Assembly (NCBI GenBank): GCA_964393035.1
Contig: CAYMRX010000004.1
Location: 124,001 to 188,000 of the forward strand
DNA length: 64,000 nucleotides
Origin: Tabrizicola_A sp964393035
GTDB lineage: Bacteria; Pseudomonadota; Alphaproteobacteria; Rhodobacterales; Rhodobacteraceae
Reading direction: 5' to 3'
Below the pieces are notes generated by a model. That model searched no databases. It saw only the letters and a list, made by a program, of their open reading frames with translations, and was not told where the DNA came from. Shown one piece after another: positions 1-9,243 of this stretch (position 1 is its first letter; every line of letters begins with the position of its first letter). The position numbers were made by a program, and so were the translations under genes.

Positions 1-288
1 GAAGCCGACCGCCAAAGACACCCGACCGGCCGACATCATGCGGTCGAGCATGTCGCGACCAAGCTGGTCGGTTCCCAGCGGAAAGCGCAGGGAAGGCGGC
101 TTGTTCTTCACCTTCAGCGCCTCGGAGACTTTCAGCGTTTCGGCCTGCCACAGATAGGGGCCAAGCAGCACGAAGGCGACAAGGAAGGCCAGAACGCACA
201 GGCCAAAGACCGCGCCCTTGTGCTGGCGGAACTGACGCCAGATGGCGGCAAGCTGGCTTTCGGGCTTGTCGAGGGTCGTGTCAGTCAT
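1..288 (-). CDS. dppC: Dipeptide/oligopeptide ABC transporter permease C (partial)
   Basis: Only the first 96 residues are in the window; the 3' part lies beyond the left edge. The protein would be one of two inner-membrane permeases that form the peptide channel with the product of the upstream permease gene. Visible are a short cytoplasmic N-terminus, one hydrophobic segment at about residues 25-46, and the family motif GTDQLGRDMLDR at about residues 73-84, which matches the conserved GTDxxGRD of DppC/OppC. The ATG at 288 lies 8 bases inside the end of the upstream permease gene, so the two are probably translationally coupled. OppC and GsiD are alternative names; the substrate cannot be read from this fragment. 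Confidence 0.85.
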   Translation of the reverse strand, partial: MTDTTLDKPESQLAAIWRQFRQHKGAVFGLCVLAFLVAFVLLGPYLWQAETLKVSEALKVKNKPPSLRFPLGTDQLGRDMLDRMMSAGRVSLAVGF

Positions 289-1288
289 AGCGAATCCTCG
301 GGTCAAGCAGGCCGTAAAGCACATCGGCAATCAGGTTGAAGGTGACGATCAGGATGGCGAAGATGAAGGCCAGCGTTTGCACCATCGGCAGATCATTGCC
401 ATGGATGGCCCCGATCAGCGCCGCCCCGATGCCATTCACGCCAAAAAGGTTTTCGGTGATGATCGCGCCGCCAAAGATCGACGGGATGCCAAGGGCGATG
501 ACGGTGACGACCGGGATCAGCGAGTTGCGCAGCACATGTTTCAACACCACCGTGCGTTCCGACATCCCCTTGGCGCGGGCGGTGCGCACGTAATCCTGCT
601 TCATGTTTTCCAGCATGGAGGAGCGCATGTAGCGGCTGATCGCGGCGGCATTGGCCAGACCCAGCACCATCACCGGCATGGCCATTTGGCGCAGTTGTTT
701 CAGGAAACTTGGCCAATCCGTCACCTCCAGCGTGGTGTCGTATTTGGTCGGGAACCAGCCCAGCCAGACGCCGAAAACGATGATGAAGATGGTTCCGGAA
801 AAGAAGGTCGGCACCGAAAAGCCGACCATGGCGAACATGGTGCCGAACTGGTCAAACAGCGAATATTGCTTGTAGGCCGAATAGATGCCGATCGGCAGGG
901 CGATCAGCACGCCCACCAGGTAGGCGGTGCCGATCACGGTCAGCGTTTGCGGCAGGCGTTCGGCAATCAGCGGGAAAACCGCGCTGCGGGTTTGATAGCT
1001 GATGATGCGTTGCAGGCCGTCGGCATGGGCCGTGCCAAAGATCGCGTCAAAGCCGTTCAGCGGCTCTACCCAGAAAAACTGTTTCAGCCACAAGAGATAG
1101 CGCACATGCAGCGGTTCATTGACGCCCAAGGCCTCAAGGATCTTGGCGCGCACTTCGGGCGGCACGGTCAGCGGGATCTCGGATGCGGGCGAGCCGGGGG
1201 CAAGATCGACCAGCAGGAAGATGACAAGACTGATCAGCAAAAGCGTCGGGATGGCCAGAAGTAGCCGTCTCAGCGTGTAGGTGAGCAT
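281..1288 (-). CDS. dppB: Dipeptide/oligopeptide ABC transporter permease B
   Basis: A 335-residue inner-membrane permease of the DppB/OppB type. It starts MLTYTLRRLLLAIPTLLLIS, the typical N-terminal membrane segment of this family, and several more hydrophobic segments follow. The cytoplasmic loop that docks on the ATPases is visible around residues 220-260 (MKQDYVRTARAKG followed by LRNSLIPVVTVIALG). It is the fourth gene of a minus-strand operon, 84 bases after the binding-protein gene, and overlaps permease C by 8 bases. Length is normal for the family. Ribosome binding is unclear: only a weak AAAGG lies about 10 bases before the ATG. Peptide specificity is not readable from the permease. 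Confidence 0.93.
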   Translation of the reverse strand: MLTYTLRRLLLAIPTLLLISLVIFLLVDLAPGSPASEIPLTVPPEVRAKILEALGVNEPLHVRYLLWLKQFFWVEPLNGFDAIFGTAHADGLQRIISYQTRSAVFPLIAERLPQTLTVIGTAYLVGVLIALPIGIYSAYKQYSLFDQFGTMFAMVGFSVPTFFSGTIFIIVFGVWLGWFPTKYDTTLEVTDWPSFLKQLRQMAMPVMVLGLANAAAISRYMRSSMLENMKQDYVRTARAKGMSERTVVLKHVLRNSLIPVVTVIALGIPSIFGGAIITENLFGVNGIGAALIGAIHGNDLPMVQTLAFIFAILIVTFNLIADVLYGLLDPRIRYD

Positions 1289-1372
1289 GGGGCGGGGTGC
1301 CTTTGGTCAGCAGTCTGTGAAAAGGAGGGTTGGGGGCAGGCCGGACAAGGCCCACCCCCGGGGATCGTCAGA

Positions 1373-3076
1373 TCACTTCACGCGGAACCAGTTTTCTGCG
1401 TTCCACATCTCGGTGTCCCAGGTGTTTAGCACCACGCCGCCCAAGGTGACGGAGGCTGCCGACAGACGGCCACGATCAACCAGCGGCACCACGGTCATGG
1501 TGTCTTTGGTCAACATGCCGTTCATCGTCTTGGCCAGTTCGGAGCGCTTGGCCAGATCGGCGGTGGCGGCCATTTCCTTGACCAGCGTGTCATAGGCCGG
1601 GTCGCAGTAACGGTTGATGTTTTCACCCTGCCACTGGTTGTCCGGGCCCGGGATCTTGTCGCACATGTATTGCGCCAGATAGGGTTCCGGATCGGTGCCG
1701 TCGAAGTTGTTGGCATACATTTCAACGTCGGCATAGAATTTCTGGAAGGTGTCGGGCGAACCCGCATCGCCGCCGAAGAACACGGAGGCGTCGATGTTTT
1801 TCAATTCGACCGAGACGCCGATTTCTTCCCACCAGCCCTTGACCAGCGCCTGGAAGTCCTGACGGACCGGGTTGGTCGAGGTCTGATAGAGAAGGTGCAG
1901 CTTCTTGCCATCCTTCTCGCGCACGCCATCGGCGCCCGCGACCCAGCCGGCTTCTTCCAGAAGGGCCTTGGCGCCTTCGATGTCTTGCGTCAGACAGCCG
2001 GTGTTGCTGGCATCGGCGAACAGTTCCGGGGCCGGAACCAGGTTACAGGTCGGACGTCCGGCCGAACCATAGCCGACATCGACCAGCACCTGACGGTCAA
2101 TGGCCATCGACAGTGCCTGACGCACCTTGATGTCCGACAGGATCGGGTGGGGGTGCTTGACGGTCGAACGCTCGCCTTCGGCAAGGTCGGCCGAGGGGTC
2201 GGTCATGTTCATCTCGATCCGCTCAACCAGCGTGCCGAAACCGTTCAGGAATACGCCCTTGCCGCCGCCGGCCATGGCCGCTTGCAGTTCGGGGTTGATC
2301 TGGGTGTTCCAGGCATAGTCGAATTCGCCGGTTTCCATGACGGCACGCGCGGCCGCCTCGGCATCGCCGCCACCCTTGACGGTCATGGTGGCGAAGGCGG
2401 GCTTGGCCGGGTCGCGGTAGTTCGGGTTCGCGGCCAAGGACACGGTGTCATTGGTCTTGAACTCGGTCACGGTGAAGGGGCCGGTGCCGATCGGCATGAA
2501 GTTCTGGTCGGTGCAGGTCGAGGCCGCCGCGCCAAGGCAGTTGGCGAACTGGGCAGCCTGCAACAGCGGCGAGGTGCCGCCGACGAAAGCCATGTAGGGG
2601 TTCGGTTTCGGCGCGGCGAATTTGACGACGATGGTCAGATCGTCCGGGGTTTCGACCGCGGTCACGCCTTCATAGCGCGAAGCCTGGGCGCAGCCACCAT
2701 CGGGGTGGGTGCAATATTCCCAAGTGAACTTGGCGTCGGCCGAGGTGACGGGCGTGCCATCGGACCACAGAAGGCCGGGCTTCAGCTTCCAGGTGATCGA
2801 GGTCAGGTCAGCGGCCACGCCGCCGTTTTCGACGGTCGGCACGCCGTCGGCCAGACGGGCGATCACTTCGCCCTTTTCGTTGAAGCCAGCCAGACCTTCC
2901 AACACCAGCGAGGCGGTTTCCACATCCTTGGTGCCCGAGGAGAGATAGGGGTTCAGCGTGGATGGGGCCTGCCAATACAGCACATTGACATGGCCATCAG
3001 CACCACGTTCGGCAAAGGCGGCGGGCGCGAAAGCGAATGCGCAGGCCGCGCCCAGAAGGGCGGTTTTCAGTTTCAT
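1373..3076 (-). CDS. Peptide ABC transporter periplasmic substrate-binding protein
   Basis: A 567-residue family 5 extracellular solute-binding protein (DppA/OppA fold) that captures peptides or related solutes in the periplasm for the adjoining permeases. I chose the ATG at 3076 because it has a good AAGGAG site and opens a clear signal peptide (MKLKTALLGAACAFAFAPAAFA, cleavage after about residue 22); an in-frame extension to 3256 is arginine- and proline-rich and has no export signal. Its start overlaps the stop of the upstream ATPase in an ATGA. The usual DppA motif region is present (VLYWQAPSTLNPYLSSGT at about residues 30-47). A binding protein in the middle of the operon, after both ATPases, is less common than the binding-protein-first order. 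Confidence 0.92.
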   Translation of the reverse strand: MKLKTALLGAACAFAFAPAAFAERGADGHVNVLYWQAPSTLNPYLSSGTKDVETASLVLEGLAGFNEKGEVIARLADGVPTVENGGVAADLTSITWKLKPGLLWSDGTPVTSADAKFTWEYCTHPDGGCAQASRYEGVTAVETPDDLTIVVKFAAPKPNPYMAFVGGTSPLLQAAQFANCLGAAASTCTDQNFMPIGTGPFTVTEFKTNDTVSLAANPNYRDPAKPAFATMTVKGGGDAEAAARAVMETGEFDYAWNTQINPELQAAMAGGGKGVFLNGFGTLVERIEMNMTDPSADLAEGERSTVKHPHPILSDIKVRQALSMAIDRQVLVDVGYGSAGRPTCNLVPAPELFADASNTGCLTQDIEGAKALLEEAGWVAGADGVREKDGKKLHLLYQTSTNPVRQDFQALVKGWWEEIGVSVELKNIDASVFFGGDAGSPDTFQKFYADVEMYANNFDGTDPEPYLAQYMCDKIPGPDNQWQGENINRYCDPAYDTLVKEMAATADLAKRSELAKTMNGMLTKDTMTVVPLVDRGRLSAASVTLGGVVLNTWDTEMWNAENWFRVK

Positions 3077-4140
3077 GAGTTTGCTCCTTGTTGAGACAGG
3101 TTGTGTTTTGGCTCGAGGGCCTCGGATGCGCCGGTTGATCCGGCGGCGGTATATAGATGGCAGGCGACAAGGCGGCCGGGCTGCACTTCGGCCAGTTCGG
3201 GGCGCGAAATGCGGCAGATGTCCATGACCTTGGGGCAGCGGGTGCAAAAGCTGCACCCTTTCGGCGGATTGGCGGGCGAGGGGACATCGCCCTTCAGGAT
3301 GATCCGCTTGCGCCGGGCGCGGTTCGGGTCGGGCTCATTGACCGCCGACAAAAGGGCTTCGGCGTAAGGGTGCAAGGGTTGCGCATAAAGCGCATCGCGC
3401 GGGCTGAGTTCCGCGATCCGGCCCAGATACATCACCGCCACGCGGTCGGCGATGTGGCGGACCATCGACAGGTCATGGGAGATAAACAGATATGTCAGGC
3501 CCAGCTTGTCCTGCAAATCCTCCAAGAGGTTCACCACCTGCGCCTGAATGGACACATCGAGCGCGGCAATCGGTTCGTCGCAGACGATGAATTTCGGGTT
3601 CAAGGCAAGCGCGCGGGCAATCCCGATGCGCTGGCGCTGGCCGCCGGAAAATTCATGCGGGTAGCGGTTGGCAAAGCGGCGGTTGAGGCCGACGGCATCC
3701 ATCAGCTCAAACACGCGGGCCTGACGCTCCTTGGCGGTCATTTTGGTGTGTTCGATCATCGGCTCGGCGATGATCGCCGAAAGCGTCATCCGCGGATTCA
3801 AGGAGGCTTGCGGGTCTTGAAACACCATCTGCATGGTGGGGCGTTTCAGGCGCAGCGCCTCGGGGTCAAGATGGGCAATATCCTCGCCTTCGATCACCAC
3901 GCGCCCGGCGGTTGGCTCATAAAGCCGCAGCATGGCGCGGCCGACGGTGGATTTGCCGCAGCCGCTTTCGCCGACCAATCCAAGGGTTTCGCCGGGCTGG
4001 ATGGTGAAGGAGACCCCATCCACCGCCTTCACATCCCCCGAATGGCGGCGGAAGACGCCGGTATAGATCGGGAAGTGCATCTTCAGGTCTTCGACCCGGA
4101 TCAGCGGTTCTTTCTGCGGTTCGGTCACGGTGTCACGCAT
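3073..4140 (-). CDS. dppF: Peptide ABC transporter ATP-binding protein F
   Basis: A 355-residue ATPase that powers peptide import with its partner DppD. Walker A is GESGCGKST near residue 49, the ABC signature is FSGGQRQRIGIARAL near residue 160, and Walker B is FIVCDEPIAALD near residue 183. The C-terminal oligopeptide-transporter extension with clustered cysteines (GCSFCTRCP) is present. The start at 4140 gives MRDTVTEPQKEP; it overlaps the end of the upstream ATPase by 8 bases, and the stop forms ATGA with the binding-protein start. A longer reading to 4248 would add residues that lie wholly inside the neighbouring gene in another frame and is unlikely. Confidence 0.93.
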   Translation of the reverse strand: MRDTVTEPQKEPLIRVEDLKMHFPIYTGVFRRHSGDVKAVDGVSFTIQPGETLGLVGESGCGKSTVGRAMLRLYEPTAGRVVIEGEDIAHLDPEALRLKRPTMQMVFQDPQASLNPRMTLSAIIAEPMIEHTKMTAKERQARVFELMDAVGLNRRFANRYPHEFSGGQRQRIGIARALALNPKFIVCDEPIAALDVSIQAQVVNLLEDLQDKLGLTYLFISHDLSMVRHIADRVAVMYLGRIAELSPRDALYAQPLHPYAEALLSAVNEPDPNRARRKRIILKGDVPSPANPPKGCSFCTRCPKVMDICRISRPELAEVQPGRLVACHLYTAAGSTGASEALEPKHNLSQQGANS

Positions 4141-5143
4141 CGGCCATCTCCGGCGTCCAATGGCAGGCGACATCGTGGCCATGACCCAAGGGGGCTGCAT
4201 CCACGGCCCGGCGGGCAGGGTTTTGCCGAGCGCAGATCTCCATCGCATGGACGCAGCGGGCGCGGAAGGGGCAGGCGGTCGGCGCCTCGGACAGGATGGG
4301 CGGTTGCCCTTCGATCACCTGAAGCCGCGCCTCGCGCGCCCCGGCAATCGAGGGAATGGTTTTCAAAAGCGCCCGCGTGTAGGGGTGGCGCGGATTGGCG
4401 AACAGCTCTTTCACCGGGCCATGTTCGGCGACTTGCCCGCCATACATCACCATCACCCGGTCGGCGACGGTGGCAATCACGCCAAGATCATGGGTGATCC
4501 AGATGATCGCCATGCCCAGCTTTTGCCGCAGCTCTTTCACCAGTTCCAGAATCTGCGCCTGAATGGTCACATCCAGCGCCGTGGTCGGTTCATCTGCAAT
4601 CAGCACATCGGGGTTGCACGCCAGCGCAATGGCGATCATCACCCGCTGCCGCATCCCGCCGGAAAACTGGTGCGGATAGGATTTCAGCCGCTTTTTCGCA
4701 TCCGGGATGCCGACGAGTTCCAGCAGTTCCACCGCGCGGGCCTCGGCCTGCCGTTTGTCCATCCCCATATGTTCGCGCAGGGGTTCCATGATCTGCATGC
4801 CGACGGTGAAGACCGGGTTCAGGCTGGTCATCGGGTCTTGGAACACAAAGCCGATCTTGGCGCCGCGCACCTGACGCAGATCCTCGGGCGCAATCTTCAG
4901 CAGATCGCGATCACCCAGCATCACCGCGCCGCCGCGGATCTCGGCGGGGGGGCTGGGCAAGAGGCCGATCAGGCTCATCATCGTGACCGACTTGCCCGAT
5001 CCGCTTTCGCCGACAACGCCCAGAACCTCCCCCCGTTTCAGGTGAAAGCTGACGGAGTTGACGGCATGAATCTCGCCTCCGCGGGTGCGGAAAACGGTCT
5101 TCAGCCCCCTGACATCAAGGACGGGCGCGGCCCCATCGGGCAT
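4133..5143 (-). CDS. dppD: Peptide ABC transporter ATP-binding protein D
   Basis: A 336-residue ATPase and the first gene of the peptide transporter operon. Walker A (GESGSGKSV), the signature FSGGMRQRVMIAIAL and Walker B (VLIADEPTTALD) are all intact. The C-terminal cysteine motif of the oligopeptide family is seen as CPFRARCVHAMEIC. The ATG at 5143 has a GGGGAG site 6 bases upstream. It pairs with DppF as the second half of the nucleotide-binding heterodimer. The gene is divergent from an ArgE-like deacylase gene, which suggests that peptides or acylated amino acids imported by this system are processed by the enzymes encoded on the other side. Confidence 0.93.
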   Translation of the reverse strand: MPDGAAPVLDVRGLKTVFRTRGGEIHAVNSVSFHLKRGEVLGVVGESGSGKSVTMMSLIGLLPSPPAEIRGGAVMLGDRDLLKIAPEDLRQVRGAKIGFVFQDPMTSLNPVFTVGMQIMEPLREHMGMDKRQAEARAVELLELVGIPDAKKRLKSYPHQFSGGMRQRVMIAIALACNPDVLIADEPTTALDVTIQAQILELVKELRQKLGMAIIWITHDLGVIATVADRVMVMYGGQVAEHGPVKELFANPRHPYTRALLKTIPSIAGAREARLQVIEGQPPILSEAPTACPFRARCVHAMEICARQNPARRAVDAAPLGHGHDVACHWTPEMADA

Positions 5144-5374
5144 ATGTAACTCCCCAGGCGTTTGTTTTTATTTTATTTTTATGACCGGGTCTTTGCGTGC
5201 CGCCCGGTTCGTTTGGCCAAGTCTTTCCGATTTCCTCTCACCTCGCAAGTCTGAATATCGGCGGTGATACGGCACTTTCGCCAGTCAATTTGCAGTGTGT
5301 GGGGTACAATTTGCCTGCCTTGACAGTGTTCTTGGCCAAAGCCACGCTGCAATTCGAGATATTGGAGAGCCGAG
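5144..5374. promoter_or_regulatory. Divergent intergenic region between the dpp operon and the argE-like gene
   Basis: This 231-base gap must hold promoters for both directions. It contains an unusually AT-rich stretch at about 5160-5183 close to the dpp start, two copies of the 8-base palindrome TTGGCCAA (5213-5220 and 5332-5339), and a TTGACA at 5320-5325 that could be a -35 box for the plus-strand gene, although no convincing -10 sits 17 bases downstream. No small gene is evident. The regulatory reading is inference. Confidence 0.4.
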
Positions 5375-6532
5375 ATGAATGAACTGACGTCGCGTCAACT
5401 GCTGGAACGGCTGGTGGCTTTTCCGACGGTCAGCCGGGACAGCAATCTGGCGCTGGTCGATTGGTTGCAGACCTATCTGGAGAGCCATGGCCTCGAATGT
5501 CACCGCCATTGGAATGACGACCGGCAGAAGGCGGCGCTGATGGCCCATGCCGGGCCGCGGGTTGCGGGCGCGGTCGTCTTGTCGGGCCATTCCGATGTGG
5601 TGCCGGTGGATGGGCAGGCGTGGTCGTCCGATCCGTGGACGGTGGTCGAACGCGACGGGCGGCTTTACGGGCGTGGCACCTGCGACATGAAGGGTTATGT
5701 GGCGCTGGCGGTCTGGGCGCTGGTGCGGGCGCAGAAGATGGGCGTGCGGCGGCCTTTGCAACTGGCGCTGTCTTATGACGAGGAGGTCGGCTGCACCGGG
5801 GCGCCGCCGATGATTGAAACGCTGGGGCAGGTTTTGCCGAAAGGCACGGCGGCGCTGATCGGCGAGCCATCGCGCATGAAGATCATCACCGGCCACAAGG
5901 GCGGCACCGGCTATCATGTGCATGTGAAGGGGTTCGAGGTGCATAGCTCGCTGCTGCCCTATGGGGTATCGGCCATCATGGAGGGGGCGCGGCTCATCAA
6001 TTGGGTGAATGACCGCAACGCGATGATTCGTGCGGTGACCCCGACGCCGATTGCCGCCACGTTCCATCCGCCCTTTACCACCCTGCATGTCGGCATGATC
6101 GAGGGCGGCACGGCGCATAACATCACCGCCGCAGATTGCCGTTTTGCGGTGGAAATGCGGGTGGTGCCGGGCGAGGACATTGCCGCGCATGAGGCGGCCT
6201 TTGTCGCCGAGGCCAAGCGGCTGGATGCCGCGATGAAGGCGGTGCGGCCCGAGGCGGGGGTGCATCTGGATCGCTTTTTCGGGGTGCCGGGGTTGGTTCC
6301 CGAGGCCGAGGGTGAGGCCGAAGCCTTGGCCCGCCGCCTGACCGGCGACAATGCGGTGGGGGTTGTCAGCTATGGCACCGAGGCCGGGCAGTTTCAGGAG
6401 GCGGGCTATTCCGCCGTGGTCTGCGGGCCGGGCGATATCGCGCAGGCCCACCAGCCCGATGAATTCCTTGAAATTTCCGAATTTGATGCCGGCCAGCGTT
6501 TCATGGAGCGGCTTTTGGACGAATGTGCATGA
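5375..6532 (+). CDS. argE: M20 family deacylase, acetylornithine deacetylase (ArgE) type
   Basis: A 385-residue zinc-dependent M20 hydrolase of the ArgE/DapE group that removes an N-acyl group from amino acids, classically N-acetylornithine. Metal-binding motifs are SGHSDVVPVDGQ (His about 69), RGTCDMKG (Asp about 102) and SYDEEVGC (catalytic and metal Glu pair about residue 135), with a C-terminal His in DIAQAHQPDE. The start has GGAGAG about 8 bases upstream. It lies next to a peptide importer rather than arginine biosynthesis genes and is followed by an overlapping oxidoreductase gene. A catabolic role on imported acyl-amino acids is therefore plausible, but ArgE proper cannot be excluded. 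Confidence 0.85.
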   Translation: MNELTSRQLLERLVAFPTVSRDSNLALVDWLQTYLESHGLECHRHWNDDRQKAALMAHAGPRVAGAVVLSGHSDVVPVDGQAWSSDPWTVVERDGRLYGRGTCDMKGYVALAVWALVRAQKMGVRRPLQLALSYDEEVGCTGAPPMIETLGQVLPKGTAALIGEPSRMKIITGHKGGTGYHVHVKGFEVHSSLLPYGVSAIMEGARLINWVNDRNAMIRAVTPTPIAATFHPPFTTLHVGMIEGGTAHNITAADCRFAVEMRVVPGEDIAAHEAAFVAEAKRLDAAMKAVRPEAGVHLDRFFGVPGLVPEAEGEAEALARRLTGDNAVGVVSYGTEAGQFQEAGYSAVVCGPGDIAQAHQPDEFLEISEFDAGQRFMERLLDECA

Positions 6533-7869
6533 CCTTCCCGATCTCAGAAGAAACACCGATCCGGTTTTCCGCGCCCCTGCCAAAGGCCTGCGAGGTGGTG
6601 GTCTTGGGCGGTGGCATCATGGGGGTGATGACCGCCTGGTATCTGGCCGAGGCCGGGGTCAAGGTGGTCTTGTGCGAAAAGGGCCGGATTGCCGGGGAAC
6701 AATCCAGCCGCAACTGGGGGTGGATCCGCCAGCAGGGCCGTGACCCCGGCGAATTGCCGATCATGATCGAAAGCCTGCGGCTGTGGCAGGGCTTGGCCAA
6801 GGAGTGCGGAACGGGCTTGGGCTTTCGGCAAGAGGGCGTGATGTATCTGGCCCAGACCGAGGCCGAGATGGCGGGGTTCGAGGATTGGCGGCGGCACGCG
6901 GTTGCGCATCAGTTGGATACCGCGATGCAGACCCCGGCGGAGATCAAGGCGCGTATTCCGGGCCATTCTGCGCCTTGGGTGGGGGGGATGTTCACCGCCA
7001 GTGACGCGCGGGCCGAACCATGGGTCGCGGTGCCGATGCTGGCCGCAGGGGCCGTGGCGCGCGGGGCGGTGATCGTCGAACATTGCGCGGTGCGGCGGCT
7101 GGATGTGGCGGCGGGCCGGGTGGCCGGGATTTACACCGAACAGGGCCGCATTGCCTGCGAACAGGTGGTGGTGGCGGGGGGCGCGTGGTCATCGTTGTTC
7201 CTGCGCGCCGAGGGGGTGACGATCCCGCAACTCTCTGTCCTCGCCTCGGTCGCGCAGACCGAAGCCATGCCAGAGGTTTTCGCGGGCAATGCGGCGGATG
7301 AGAATTTTGCCTTCCGGCGGCGGCAGGATGGCGGCTATACTATCGCGCCGGGCCAACATCATGATTTCTTCATCGGGCCGGATGCGTTCCGGCATTTTGG
7401 GAAGTATATCCCAACCCTGCGAAATGATTTCAGAAAAACCAAGTTCCGCCCCGTCTCTCCATCGGGTTTTCCCGATGGCTGGGGCACCAAACGCCGCTGG
7501 CAGGGGGATGAGCAAAGCCCGTTTGAACGGTTGCGCGTGCTGAACCCCGCGCCGAACATGGCAACGCTGTCGCGCACCTGCGACCATTTCGCCGCCGCCT
7601 TGCCGGGGCTTGGGCGGCCAAAGATCAAATCGGCCTGGGCGGGGATGATCGACACCATGCCCGATGTGGTGCCGATCCTTGACCGCGCGCCGATTGCGGG
7701 GGTGGTGGTCGCCACCGGGCTTTCGGGCCACGGCTTTGGCATTGGTCCGGGGCTTGGCCGGGTGATCGCTGATCTCGTGCGTGGGCGTAACCCCGGCCAT
7801 GATCTGTCGCGCTTCCGCTTTGGCCGATTTGGCGACGGATCAAAGCTTGACGTTGCCAAGGGGCTTTGA
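6529..7869 (+). CDS. FAD-dependent oxidoreductase, DadA/D-amino-acid dehydrogenase-like
   Basis: A DAO-fold flavoprotein of about 446 residues. The N-terminal dinucleotide-binding motif is VVLGGGIMGVMTAWYLAEAG, followed by an acidic residue in VVLCEKG. The C-terminus has the DAO signature VATGLSGHGFGIGPGLG. Such enzymes oxidise D-amino acids, glycine-like amines or N-methyl amino acids; the substrate is not readable. The preferred start is the ATG at 6529, whose ATGA overlaps the deacylase stop; another ATG lies two codons earlier at 6523. Context suggests oxidation of an amine or amino acid released from the material imported by the divergent peptide transporter. No membrane segment is obvious. 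Confidence 0.85.
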   Translation: MTFPISEETPIRFSAPLPKACEVVVLGGGIMGVMTAWYLAEAGVKVVLCEKGRIAGEQSSRNWGWIRQQGRDPGELPIMIESLRLWQGLAKECGTGLGFRQEGVMYLAQTEAEMAGFEDWRRHAVAHQLDTAMQTPAEIKARIPGHSAPWVGGMFTASDARAEPWVAVPMLAAGAVARGAVIVEHCAVRRLDVAAGRVAGIYTEQGRIACEQVVVAGGAWSSLFLRAEGVTIPQLSVLASVAQTEAMPEVFAGNAADENFAFRRRQDGGYTIAPGQHHDFFIGPDAFRHFGKYIPTLRNDFRKTKFRPVSPSGFPDGWGTKRRWQGDEQSPFERLRVLNPAPNMATLSRTCDHFAAALPGLGRPKIKSAWAGMIDTMPDVVPILDRAPIAGVVVATGLSGHGFGIGPGLGRVIADLVRGRNPGHDLSRFRFGRFGDGSKLDVAKGL

Positions 7870-7920
7870 GAAACGCTCCTCCGGCCCATTGCGGGCATAG
7901 CGCGCGGGTGGGAGATGGCG

Positions 7921-9162
7921 ATGACAGGCTATTGCGGCATTGATTTCGGCACCTCCAATTCCACCGTGTCGCTGGCAGGTGAGGGGGCCGCGCGGTTGAT
8001 CGCGCTGGAGGAGGGCGCGCTGACGCTGCCTTCGGCGGTGTTCTGGCCGCATGATGGCCCGCTGTCCTTTGGCCGGGCCGCGATTGCAACCTATGTCGAG
8101 GGCGACGAAGGCCGCCTGATGCGGGGGTTGAAATCCACGCTGGGGCTGGGCCTGATTGACGAGCGCACCGCCGTCGGCGGGCGGGCCGTCACCTTTCGCG
8201 AGGTTTTGACGCGGTTTTTCAAGCATTTGCGCGCCTGTCTTGATGCCGAGATTCCGGGGGTGACGCAGGTCATTCTGGGCCGGCCGGTGCATTTCGTCGA
8301 TGGTGATGCGGCGGCGGATATGGCGGCGGAAACGGCGCTGGCTGCCATCGCCAAAAGCTGCGGTTTTGCCGAGGTGGGGTTCCAATTCGAACCCATTGCC
8401 GCCGCCCTGCGCTATGAGGAAACCGTGCAGGCCGAGGAGATTGTGCTGATCGTCGATATCGGCGGCGGCACGTCGGATGTCTCGTTGGTCCGCGTCTCGC
8501 CGGAGCGGGCAAAGGCGGCGGACCGGGCGGCGGATGTCTTGGGCAATGGCGGTATCCGGCTGGGCGGCACCGATTTTGACCGCAGCCTGTCTTTGGCCGA
8601 GGTGATGCCGCATCTGGGGCATGGATCGACCCTGAGCCAAGGCAAGACCTTGCTTCCGAACCACTATTTCCTTGATCTGGCCACATGGCACCGGATCAAC
8701 AGCCTTTATGCCCCGCGCAAGATGGCTGAAATCAAGGGGCTTATGCTTGACGCCGACCGGCCCGATCTGGTCGGGCGGCTGGTGCAGGTGACGGAGGCCC
8801 GCGCGGGCCATGCGCTGGCGATGGAGGTGGAGGCCACGAAGATCGCCTTGTCGTCGGCCGAGGCGGCCCGGCTGATGCTGAAACCGATCTGCGGCGGGCC
8901 GAACCCGATGGCGCTGCGCAGCCGGTTCGAAGATGTGTTGGCCCCCGGTTTGGCCCGGATTGCAGCGTTGATTGCCGAGGTTCTGGCGCAGGCAGGCACC
9001 ACGCAGGTCGGAACGGTGTTCCTGACCGGGGGATCGTCAGATTTGCCCGCGCTTCGGGCATTGGTGGCCCGCGCTTTGCCGGGTGTCGCGATTGCGACGG
9101 GCGATATGCTGGGATCTGTCGGGGCGGGGCTTGCCTTGGAGGCGCGGCGGCGTTTCGCCTGA
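7921..9162 (+). CDS. yegD: Hsp70 family protein, YegD-like putative chaperone
   Basis: A protein of about 413 residues with the actin/Hsp70 ATPase core but without the substrate-binding and lid domains of DnaK, as in YegD. The phosphate-1 motif is GIDFGTSNSTVSLA near the N-terminus, phosphate-2 is VDIGGGTSDVSLV near residue 180, and the adenosine motif is VFLTGGSSDLPALRAL near residue 365. Two in-frame ATGs exist, at 7915 and 7921; the second is spaced better from GGGAG. The cellular role of YegD proteins is not well defined. Its position between amino-acid enzymes, 45-50 bases after an oxidoreductase, makes co-transcription likely, though a functional link is not established. Confidence 0.88.
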   Translation: MTGYCGIDFGTSNSTVSLAGEGAARLIALEEGALTLPSAVFWPHDGPLSFGRAAIATYVEGDEGRLMRGLKSTLGLGLIDERTAVGGRAVTFREVLTRFFKHLRACLDAEIPGVTQVILGRPVHFVDGDAAADMAAETALAAIAKSCGFAEVGFQFEPIAAALRYEETVQAEEIVLIVDIGGGTSDVSLVRVSPERAKAADRAADVLGNGGIRLGGTDFDRSLSLAEVMPHLGHGSTLSQGKTLLPNHYFLDLATWHRINSLYAPRKMAEIKGLMLDADRPDLVGRLVQVTEARAGHALAMEVEATKIALSSAEAARLMLKPICGGPNPMALRSRFEDVLAPGLARIAALIAEVLAQAGTTQVGTVFLTGGSSDLPALRALVARALPGVAIATGDMLGSVGAGLALEARRRFA

Positions 9163-9243
9163 GGTCTTGGTCAAAGTGCCGGGCGGGCAGGGGTTGCGGC
9201 GGGCGGTGGATTGGCCGAAGCTGACGGCCAAAGGAGAGCCCCC

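Noticed and set aside
5213..5339. Two TTGGCCAA palindromes as operators of the divergent dpp/argE genes
   Set aside because: Eight-base GC-rich palindromes are expected by chance in this genome and the copies are 119 bases apart without further symmetry; kept only as a note in the intergenic entry.
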